From Pseudoduganella ginsengisoli (GTDB lineage Bacteria; Pseudomonadota; Gammaproteobacteria; Burkholderiales; Burkholderiaceae_D): 64,000 nucleotides of DNA. The translations under genes were made by a program, and so were the position numbers. The notes under the pieces are model-generated. The model was given only the letters and a program-made list of their open reading frames with translations, was not told the DNA's origin and made no database searches. This document shows positions 8,584-16,000 of this stretch, piece after piece (the first letter of the stretch is position 1; the number at the start of each line of letters is the position of its first letter). Where the stretch lies: assembly GCF_009720865.1 (NCBI RefSeq), contig NZ_WNLA01000024.1, positions 1-64,000 of the forward strand, in the 5' to 3' direction.

Positions 8584-9177
8584 TCAGATAGGCGCCAATG
8601 CCCGATCCAGCAGCGCGGCCAACGGCGCCAATTGACAGTTGTAGGCAGCGATATTGGCGCTCAGCCACTCGGTGCGCTCAATTGGTTCCCAGCGCAATAT
8701 GTAAGCGGCATTAATGCTGATTACTTCAAACAATACGCGCTGGGCGCGCCCATTTCCATCCCTGAATGGATGGATGACATTCAACTCGCTGTAGTAGTGC
8801 GCCAGCCGGGCGATGAATTGTTCGCGCGGCAGATTGATGAGATAACCTTCCTGCGCCAATTGCCGAAAGAGCTTATTCGCTTCCGGCTCGATGCGGCTGA
8901 CGTTGGCAAAACGGGAATTGCCTTTGCTGATGTCAACTGTCCGCAGGTCGCCCGCCCACTCGTAAATATCCTGAAACAGGAATCGGTGAATGCCGCACAA
9001 GGCATCCAGTGAAATGTTATCGAAGTCGGGTTCGAACTGCTCGATGCGGGCCTGAGTCAGTTCGACTTCTGCCGTTTGCAGACTGGCCTCATCGGTGAGG
9101 CCAAGCTTGTTAATCAGTACATCAGAATCAGGATAGCAGTACTGCGTATCCCCGCCGACGCCATACTTATCAGGCAT
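8584..9177 (-). CDS. fic: Fic-domain AMPylase (toxin of YhfG-Fic pair)
   Basis: A 197-residue Fic protein. The complete active-site motif HPFRDGNGRAQR spans 136-147, with catalytic H136 and the loop arginines present. The N-terminus (MPDKYGVGGDTQYCYP) resembles E. coli Fic, which supports the chosen start. Fic enzymes transfer AMP, or sometimes other groups, from nucleotides to Ser/Thr/Tyr of target proteins. The start overlaps the end of yhfG by eight bases, the usual antitoxin-toxin order. I see no inhibitory motif inside the toxin, consistent with inhibition in trans by the small partner. The target is unknown. Confidence 0.9.
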   Translation of the reverse strand: MPDKYGVGGDTQYCYPDSDVLINKLGLTDEASLQTAEVELTQARIEQFEPDFDNISLDALCGIHRFLFQDIYEWAGDLRTVDISKGNSRFANVSRIEPEANKLFRQLAQEGYLINLPREQFIARLAHYYSELNVIHPFRDGNGRAQRVLFEVISINAAYILRWEPIERTEWLSANIAAYNCQLAPLAALLDRALAPI

Positions 9178-9322
9178 GTTTGGTTTTGCGCGCGCCCGCA
9201 GTTGGCACTGGCTTGGTTGCGGCTACCGGGCGCGGCGTCAACCCTTCCAGACGCAGGCTGGCGCGGTAATTCTCCGTGCGCAGTTTCAGGAACGCCTGAC
9301 GCTTCATTTCATTTGTCAACAT
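9170..9322 (-). CDS. yhfG: YhfG-family small antitoxin
   Basis: A 50-codon gene that is easy to miss because its frame is open far upstream. The ATG at 9322 is set by AAAGGA six to seven bases ahead. The protein begins MLTNEMKRQAFLKLRTENYR and continues ASLRLEGL. That follows the YhfG pattern of a charged helix with a Leu-Arg-x-x-Asn core and R-L-E-G. YhfG proteins are encoded directly before Fic and bind it as antitoxin. The basic C-terminal tail (ARKTKHA) is variable in such proteins. It overlaps fic by eight bases. Confidence 0.75.
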   Translation of the reverse strand: MLTNEMKRQAFLKLRTENYRASLRLEGLTPRPVAATKPVPTAGARKTKHA

Positions 9323-9383
9323 CACAACATCCTTTAGCAACGATGGGATTATTGTAGCGCACCTCGCCAGCGCTGCCCGCACT

Positions 9384-10019
9384 TCAGGTACGTTGCGCCT
9401 CAATAAAGCTTTTACCAACAAACGTGCGGCGCGCATTGCCACGCTCCGTTTGCGTGTGCTGCAAACGGCGCTGCGCCCTGGCTTCATCCGCATGGCTGCC
9501 GGCCAGCGCTTCCAGCTTGCCAGCCAACAGCCGCGCCGCCAACTGCCGGTTGGCCAGCTGGCTGCGCTGCGACTGGACCCGTACTGACAATCCGGTTGCG
9601 ATGTGCGTGGCGCGCACCGCACTGGCGGTCTTGTTGACGTGCTGGCCGCCTGGACCTGACGCGTGCATGGCTTCATAGCGGATCGCGCTGTCCGGCAGCG
9701 GCTCCGGCGGGTCGTGGATGGCGCCGCCGATGAACCAGTTCTTGCGTTTGTGGCCCGGACGGTAAGGGCTGTCGCAAATCCATTGCAGCGTGCCAGACCA
9801 GCGCTCTGCCAGTTCGCGCGCCGCCACATTGTCTTCGCGGCTGACGAGTCCCAGCAAAATCGAACTGTACGTATCCTGCGCCGGACCATCCTGCTGCTCC
9901 AGCACTTCGATTTTCACGCCGCTCTTGCTCCCCTCTTTCACCAGCGCGTTCAACGCATGGCGCACGGCCAGGCAGCATTCCGCCGGCCCCGTATTGGCAG
10001 TCAGTTGAAACAGGATCAT
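9384..10019 (-). CDS. prfH: Release-factor homologue PrfH
   Basis: A 211-residue class-I release-factor-like protein without a codon-recognition domain, carrying GPGGQHVNKT with the peptidyl-tRNA hydrolysis motif GGQ at 124-126. A GTG nine bases earlier is possible. The ATG at 10019 is preferred because GGGGAG lies eight bases upstream and the rtcB stop overlaps it (TGATG). PrfH is found next to RtcB-type ligases. Published work on PrfH-RtcB2 describes release of the peptide from ribosomes cut in the decoding centre so that the ligase can reseal 16S rRNA. The C-terminal third is rich in Arg/Gln/Ala helices, like RF tails. Confidence 0.9.
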   Translation of the reverse strand: MILFQLTANTGPAECCLAVRHALNALVKEGSKSGVKIEVLEQQDGPAQDTYSSILLGLVSREDNVAARELAERWSGTLQWICDSPYRPGHKRKNWFIGGAIHDPPEPLPDSAIRYEAMHASGPGGQHVNKTASAVRATHIATGLSVRVQSQRSQLANRQLAARLLAGKLEALAGSHADEARAQRRLQHTQTERGNARRTFVGKSFIEAQRT

Positions 10020-11212
10020 CAGCAGCACTCCCCACGGGTTTTATACGTCAGCACGGGCCGCAGCCGCGCAATGGCGCGCGCCAGCCCGGCGCCTTCCAGG
10101 CTGTCCAGCACCGTATCGACATCCTTGTATGCCTGCGGCGCTTCTTCATAAATCAGCGCCTTGTCGGCGCAGATCACACGGCCGCCAAACGACGTGCGCG
10201 CCAATTGCGCCGACGTCGCCCTGCGTACCAGGCGGTCCTTGCAATCGGTGCGCATCCATTTGCGTCCGGCGCCATGCGCCAGCGACTGCAGGCCGGGATC
10301 ACCATCCGCGGCAAGCGGCTGCACCACATAGCTCCACGCATCGCGCGAACCGGGCAACAGCACCACGCCGTGACCGGACGGGTTGGCGCCTTTGCGGTGC
10401 AGCCAGCCTTGTTCGCCATTTATCACGGCAGGCGCCACATAGTTATGGTCAACGTCCAGCAGCGATACGCCTTGCGTGCGCAGGCGCGCCAGCACGCGCA
10501 ATGCGATCATGCGCCGGTTCACGTGCGCATACGTGAGCGCGGCAGCGTGCTGCGCCAGGTAGGCGTGCGCGTCAGGCGACGCTTCCGCCAGGCCCGCATG
10601 GCTGTGCAGCTCCACATGGCGGCGCAAGACGATTTGCCCCAGCCCGCGCGAGCCGCTATGCACGGCAAGGTGCAAGCGCTTGGGCTGCAAACCCATTGCC
10701 GCAGCGGCTTCCGTATCGGCCACGTGGTCAACGGCCTGCAATTCAACAAAGTGATTGCCAAGGCCGATGGTACCCAGCGACGCCATGCAGGGTGGCGGCA
10801 AATCCGCTGCGCTCAGTTGCTGCGACAGCGCGTCCAGGCCCTGCTCCAGCTCAGGGTCAAGCGCGGCAAGCCGCGCCAGCTCGCTGCCATCGGGCGGATC
10901 GTCGAGATTGCCCAGTTGCTTGTCGAGCTTATCGAGGCTGGTTTTACCGGCGATCAGGCCGGTATCCCACAGCGCAACGCCGCAGCCGATATCGCCGCCA
11001 CACAGTGCGGGATACAGGCGCCCCGTTGAAAAGAAAGCCGCGCCGACAGGATAGCCGCGGCCGGGATGCAAGTCCGGTAAGCCTGCCACACGGCGCATGC
11101 CGGGCAGCAGGGACGTATTGGTTAATTGCTGTATGGCTGAATCTTCCAGCCACAGATGGTCCGACGCCACGACAGTCGCGCGGTCGGAGATAGTACGGAT
11201 GTAATTGCCCAT
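10019..11212 (-). CDS. rtcB: RtcB-family RNA ligase (RtcB2 type)
   Basis: A 397-residue, 3'-phosphate-joining RNA ligase. Metal and guanylylation motifs are present: D74/C77 in CGGDIGCG, H153 in GLGNHF, H185 in HSGSRG, H256 in DVDHNYV, HRKGA, and the GMP-accepting histidine H313 in LAHGAGRK. EAPQAYKDVD near the C-terminus is also family-typical. The MGNYIRTISD start and the coupling to prfH place it in the RtcB2 group linked to ribosome repair, rather than with rtcA/rtcR. I infer that it reseals damaged rRNA or tRNA. Upstream elements at 11307-11462 probably control it. Confidence 0.9.
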   Translation of the reverse strand: MGNYIRTISDRATVVASDHLWLEDSAIQQLTNTSLLPGMRRVAGLPDLHPGRGYPVGAAFFSTGRLYPALCGGDIGCGVALWDTGLIAGKTSLDKLDKQLGNLDDPPDGSELARLAALDPELEQGLDALSQQLSAADLPPPCMASLGTIGLGNHFVELQAVDHVADTEAAAAMGLQPKRLHLAVHSGSRGLGQIVLRRHVELHSHAGLAEASPDAHAYLAQHAAALTYAHVNRRMIALRVLARLRTQGVSLLDVDHNYVAPAVINGEQGWLHRKGANPSGHGVVLLPGSRDAWSYVVQPLAADGDPGLQSLAHGAGRKWMRTDCKDRLVRRATSAQLARTSFGGRVICADKALIYEEAPQAYKDVDTVLDSLEGAGLARAIARLRPVLTYKTRGECC

Positions 11213-11306
11213 TCCGGAATTCCATATCGGAGATTGCGAAAAACGGGCACTGGACGGTGCGGCGCATCAACGCCGGCACGGATCGCGCGCGAGGCGCGGC
11301 AAGAGC

Positions 11307-11375
11307 TTAATTGGCGGCGGCTTGCGCGCGGAGACCCAGGCCCATCGAGGAAGTTTTTTGGCGTGCGAAAATCAT
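11307..11375 (-). CDS. 22-residue ORF, possible leader peptide of rtcB-prfH
   Basis: ATG at 11375 is preceded by AAGGAG at seven bases, a stronger initiation site than that of rtcB. The peptide starts MIFARQKTSS, continues MGLGLRAQAAAN and stops with TAA at 11307, 94 bases before rtcB. No family is recognisable. Its place between the promoter (11434-11462) and rtcB makes a translational sensor of ribosome state attractive, but this is inference. Confidence 0.45.
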   Translation of the reverse strand: MIFARQKTSSMGLGLRAQAAAN

Positions 11376-11428
11376 GGTTGAACTCCTTTCCTGGTCAGCA
11401 CTGGTTAATGGGAAATACCCAAAGAGGA

Positions 11429-11462
11429 CGGACACATTATCGAATGTGTCCGCGAATAGCAA
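11429..11462 (-). promoter_or_regulatory. Promoter with palindromic operator for the rtcB-prfH cassette
   Basis: Read on the minus strand: -35 TTGCTA (11462-11457), a 17-base spacer, and -10 TAATGT (11439-11434). A perfect 10-bp inverted repeat (arm CGGACACATT, loop ATCG, 11429-11452) overlaps the spacer and -10. It has no T-tract and looks like a repressor operator. The transcript would run through the 22-codon ORF into rtcB. The regulator is not identifiable here. Confidence 0.6.
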
Positions 11463-11480
11463 GCATTTTTTACAACAGGG

Positions 11481-13025
11481 CTACTCAGGCAAATCGCTGC
11501 AAGCCCACACGGCAGTGTGCTTGGTCCCGCCTTCGCGGAACGTCAAACGTGGCGGCGGCAGATTGAATGGCGCGGCCGTTAAATCCAGCGCTTGCCAGCC
11601 GCCGTTGCGGATCGCGGCATTGCGGCCCAGCGTATGCGAAGTCGTGATCAGGTAGCGCGCACCGCTTTGACGGAAGCGCTTCAATGCCATCATGACGGCA
11701 TCCAGCGGCAAGTGCGTCAACACGTCGCGGCATAGTATGGCATCGCTGCGGGGCAACGTCGCCGTCACGATATCGGTTTCCGAGAACAGGCAGTTGGACT
11801 GGTCTTTCATCCGCTCCCGCAAGTCGGCCACCAGCTCGGGCACGATATCGTAGCCCAGGTATAAACGCAGCGCGCCCGTCAGCTCGCGGATCCAGTTCAT
11901 GTCGCCGCAACCGGCATCGGCAAGGATGTCCACGCCGAGGAAGTTCAGCGTGCCAGGCAGCCATTTACGCAATCCAACAGTGGCGGACAGCGCGGAGCCC
12001 GAGCCGGAACGGGTTTCTTCGCAATTCCAGAAATTGTCGCGCCAAATGCGCACGAACATGTCTTTGCGCGCCGTGCATTGCGTGGGCTGGTCGGCCGCCA
12101 GTTCGGGTCGCAGCAGGATCGCGCCGCGGTAGGTACGGACGCCGAAATCCAGTCCCGAAAAGGCTTCATATTCCGCCAACGAACGGGCCGTACCCAGGCC
12201 GTAGCGCTCGATCTCGACCAGGTCATCATCGCGGGTCTTGTCGATGCCGCACAGGTAGCGGATGCGTTTGCGCGCATGCAGGTTCAGTTTGTCCCAGTCT
12301 GTCTGGTCTTTCCAGTGGCGCGGGCGCTCCGGGCGCTGGCCATAGTCATGAAACGCCACTACGGCGTTCGGCACGAAGATATCCCAGCCGCTGGTCCACA
12401 TACGTACGGCCATGGTGATTTCCTCGCCTTCGAAATACACGTAGGGATCGTACGGCACTTCCTTGACGATATTGCCTGCCGCGAAAATCAGGCCCGCGCC
12501 GATGAAGGCATTCTTCCTTGGCTTCGGCGGCGCATCCTTCATGCTGGCCATTTCCGAGCGCTGCACGAGCACACCGAAGTCGTCGAAGCATTTGGGGTAA
12601 ATCGTGACGACGCCTTCATCGCCGTAGGTGTCGGGCGGCGTGAAGGTCAGCGGATAGGTGGACAGCACGGGCTTGGGGCTGTCGCACTGCGCCAGCATCC
12701 CGATCAGCAGTTCGTCCCAGCCCTGCACAAAGCGCATATGGCTGTCGACCTGCATGAAGTAATCTTCGCCCTGCCACAGCGATTGCACCTTGTTGCGCGC
12801 CCAGCAAGCGCCTTTGCTTTCCGATGCATGGACGCGGATGACGCGCACCTGTTCGGGCCGAGTCTCCAGCACGAAGCAGTCGTCATCATCCTTTGGCACG
12901 AACTGCCAGCAGATGCCGATAAACACCCGCTCCGGATACGTCGCCTTTTCAAACAGATCCCGCACCGTGTTCTGGCAGTCGGGATCCCGGTAACTGGCGA
13001 TGGAGACAAAAATCGTTGGGTGCAA
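11481..13025 (-). CDS. GT60-like glycosyltransferase fused to a methyltransferase
   Basis: A 514-residue, two-domain enzyme. Residues 4-300 resemble the PF11397 'GlcNAc' family (CAZy GT60): FVSIASYRDPDC at the start, and MQVDSHMRF with a metal-binding D-S-H at 94-96. GT60 enzymes add alpha-GlcNAc to Thr/Ser or hydroxyproline in eukaryotic targets, including trypanosome mucins. Residues 355-510 form a class-I SAM methyltransferase with ADAGCGD (369-375), GYD acidic loop (391-393) and CRDVLTHLP. The start is TTG at 13025, set by AAAGAGG five bases upstream, only 15 bases after the mucin-like gene. I infer that it glycosylates that protein, and perhaps methylates the sugar, before secretion. Confidence 0.75.
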   Translation of the reverse strand: MHPTIFVSIASYRDPDCQNTVRDLFEKATYPERVFIGICWQFVPKDDDDCFVLETRPEQVRVIRVHASESKGACWARNKVQSLWQGEDYFMQVDSHMRFVQGWDELLIGMLAQCDSPKPVLSTYPLTFTPPDTYGDEGVVTIYPKCFDDFGVLVQRSEMASMKDAPPKPRKNAFIGAGLIFAAGNIVKEVPYDPYVYFEGEEITMAVRMWTSGWDIFVPNAVVAFHDYGQRPERPRHWKDQTDWDKLNLHARKRIRYLCGIDKTRDDDLVEIERYGLGTARSLAEYEAFSGLDFGVRTYRGAILLRPELAADQPTQCTARKDMFVRIWRDNFWNCEETRSGSGSALSATVGLRKWLPGTLNFLGVDILADAGCGDMNWIRELTGALRLYLGYDIVPELVADLRERMKDQSNCLFSETDIVTATLPRSDAILCRDVLTHLPLDAVMMALKRFRQSGARYLITTSHTLGRNAAIRNGGWQALDLTAAPFNLPPPRLTFREGGTKHTAVWACSDLPE

Positions 13026-13040
13026 ATCGGCCTCTTTAAA

Positions 13041-16000
13041 TTACCACTGCAGTTTGTCGATATGGTCTGTGTGCGCCTGGTTGATGTCCGAGTGCGTCGT
13101 CGAATGATGATCGTCGGGCTGCACATGGTGGCCATCGACGATCTTCTGTCCATCGATTTCCTCTGTCCACGCACCGCCCTGCACTGCGCCATGTTCGTGG
13201 TTGAAGTCCATCTCAATGACGTCAGCCCAGTTGCCGCTGGCAGCACCGCCCGTCCCCGCACCGGCCTGCACATCGCCGAAGTGGAACATATCGGCCGACG
13301 CATCATGCTGCATGCTGTCGTGGGTCGTCAGGGAAGCGCTGCTGTCGTGCGAGCTTAAGCTGTCCGTATGGGTGCCGTCAATCGACAGGCCCTTAATGTG
13401 CGACGCATCCGGACTGCTGGTCGTGCTGGCGTGATGGCCACTGCTATCGTCGGTGACCGTCGAAGAACTCGTCTGTTCAGCCACTGGCGCTGCGCCGCCG
13501 GCTTTGGTTTTGCCGTGGCCATTGCCGTTGCCGTTGCCATTCCCGTTATTGCCGGAAGCGGTGGTTGGTGCCGGGGTTGACGTCGGCGCAGGCGTCGTGG
13601 TCGGTGCTGGCGTCGAAGCAGGTGCAATGGTCGGTGCTACTGTTGGCGCCACAGTCGGGGCGGCGGTCGGCGCCGGCGCCGTGGTGACGGCATTTTCCGC
13701 ATTGTTATGGTTGCCGGAATTGCCTGGTGCAGTCTGGTCACCATTGCCGTGGCCGTTGTTGGCTTGGGAGCCCTGGCCGTTGCCATTGCCGTTATTACCG
13801 GTGGTTGGCGCCGTGGTTGGCGCCTGCGTCGGGGCGGCAGTCGGCGCTTCCGTCGGCGCGTGGGTCGGCGCTTCCGTTGGAGCGACGGTCGGCAGATCCG
13901 TGTGCACTGGCGCGTGGGTCGGTGCTTCGGTTGGCGCATGCGTTGGAGCTTCCGTCGGCGCCGAGGTTGGCGCCTGGGTCGAAGCGTGCGTCGGTTCAGG
14001 CGTTGGGGCGGCCGTGGGTGCCTGGGTTGGAGCCTGGGTTGGAGCCTGCGTCGGCGCCTGGGTAGGTGCTTGCGTTGGTGCAGCCGTCTGCGTAGGCACT
14101 GGCGTCGTCGTTACGTCGGCGCTGTTACCTTTGCCTTTGCCATTACCGTTGCCATTACCGTTGCCATTACCGTTGCCGTTATTGCCAGAAGCGCTGGTTG
14201 GCGCTGGCGTGGTGGCCGGTGCGGATGTCACGGTCGGTGCAGGCGTCGCGGTCGGCGCCGGAGCAATGGTTACTGCATTTTCATCATCGTTATTACTACC
14301 CGAGTTACCTGGGGCCGTTTGGTCGCCATTGCCGTGGCCATTGTTGGCTTGAGAACCGTTGCCATTGCCATTACCGTTGCTGCCCGATGCACTCGTTGGC
14401 GCAGGCGCCGTAGTCGGCGCTGATGTCGTCGTTGGTGCTGGCGTTACAGTCGGTGCGGAGGTGCCGCCACCGGCATTTTCGGCGTTGTTATTGCTGCCGG
14501 AATTGCCTGGAGCAGTCTGGTCGCCATTGCCGTAGCCATTATTGGCATTTGAACCGTGTCCATTGTTGCCAGACGCACTGGTTGGTGCAGGCGTCGTGGT
14601 CGGTGCAGACGTCGCCGTTGGCGCTGGCGTTACAGTCGGCGCAGTGGTACCGCCGCCGGCATTTTCGGCGTTATTGTTGCTGCCAGAATTGCCTGGCGCG
14701 CTCTGATCGCCATTGCCGTAGCCGTTATTGGCATTTGAGCCGTGCCCATTGTTGCCAGACGCGCTGGTTGGTGCAGGCGTCGTGGTCGGTGCGGACGTCG
14801 CCGTTGGTGCTGGCGTTACAGTCGGCGCAGTGGTGCCGCCGCCGGCATTTTCGGCATTGTTATTGCTGCCGGAATTGCCTGGCGCTGTCTGATCGCCATT
14901 GCCATGGCCATTATTGGCATTTGAACCGTGCCCATTGTTGCCAGACGCGCTGGTTGGTGCTGGCGTCGCGGTCGGTGTAGACGTCGTCGTTGGTGCTGGC
15001 GTTACAGTCGGCGCAGTGGTGCCGCCGCCGGCATTTTCGGCATTGTTATTGCTGCCGGAATTGCCTGGCGCTGTCTGATCGCCATTGCCATGGCCATTAT
15101 TGGCGTTCGAGCCGTTGCCATTGTTGCCAGATGCATTGGTTGGCGCAGGCGTCGTGGTCGGCGCTGGCGTCACGGTTGGTGCAGTAGTGCCGCCACCGGC
15201 ATTCTCGGCATTGTTGTTGCTGCCAGAGTTGCCAGGAGCCGTTTGGTCGCCATTGCCGTGGCCATTGTTGGCATTCGAGCCGTTGCCATTGCCGTTGTTA
15301 CCAGGGGCGCTGGTTGGTGAAGGCGTCGGCGTTGGTGCAGGCGTTGTCGTGCCGCCACCAGCATTCTCGGCATTGTTATGCCCTCCAGAATTGCCTGGTG
15401 CGTTCTGATCACCGTTGCCGAAGCCATTGTTGCCATGAGAACCGCCGCTATTGCCGGAGCCGCTGGTTGGCGACGGCGTCGGGGTTGGTTCGGTCGTTGC
15501 TGGTGCAGTGGTTGCAGGTGCAGTCGTAGCAGGCTCAGTTGTGGCGGGCGAAGTCGTAGCCGGTTCCGTCGTCGCTGGCCCAGTTGTGGCAGGCGAAGTC
15601 GGAGCAGGTGCGGTCGGTGCCGGCTCAATCGTAATCGCCGGTTCATCGTCGGAAGGCTCAGTCGTAGCCGGTGCCGTTGTCGAAGGCTCAGTGGTAGCTG
15701 GCTCAGTCGTGGCCGGTGCCGTTGTCGAAGGCGCAGTGGTGGCTGGCTCAGTCGTGGCTGGTTCCGTCGTCGATGGCTCGGTGGTGGCTGGTTCAGTCGT
15801 GGCCGGCTCCGTCGTCGATGGCTCGGTGGTGGCTGGCTCAGTCGTGGCTGGTTCCGTCGTCGATGGCTCGGTGGTGGCTGGTTCAGTCGTGGCCGGCTCC
15901 GTCGTCGATGGCTCGGTGGTGGCTGGCTCAGACGTGGCCGGCTCCGTCGTCGAAGGCTCCGTGGTGGCTGGCTCAGTCGTGGCCGGTTCCGTTGTCGAAG

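Noticed and set aside
11429..11452. Perfect inverted repeat after the GT gene considered as its terminator
   Set aside because: It lacks a T-tract on either strand and overlaps a well-spaced -10/-35 pair, so an operator is the better reading.
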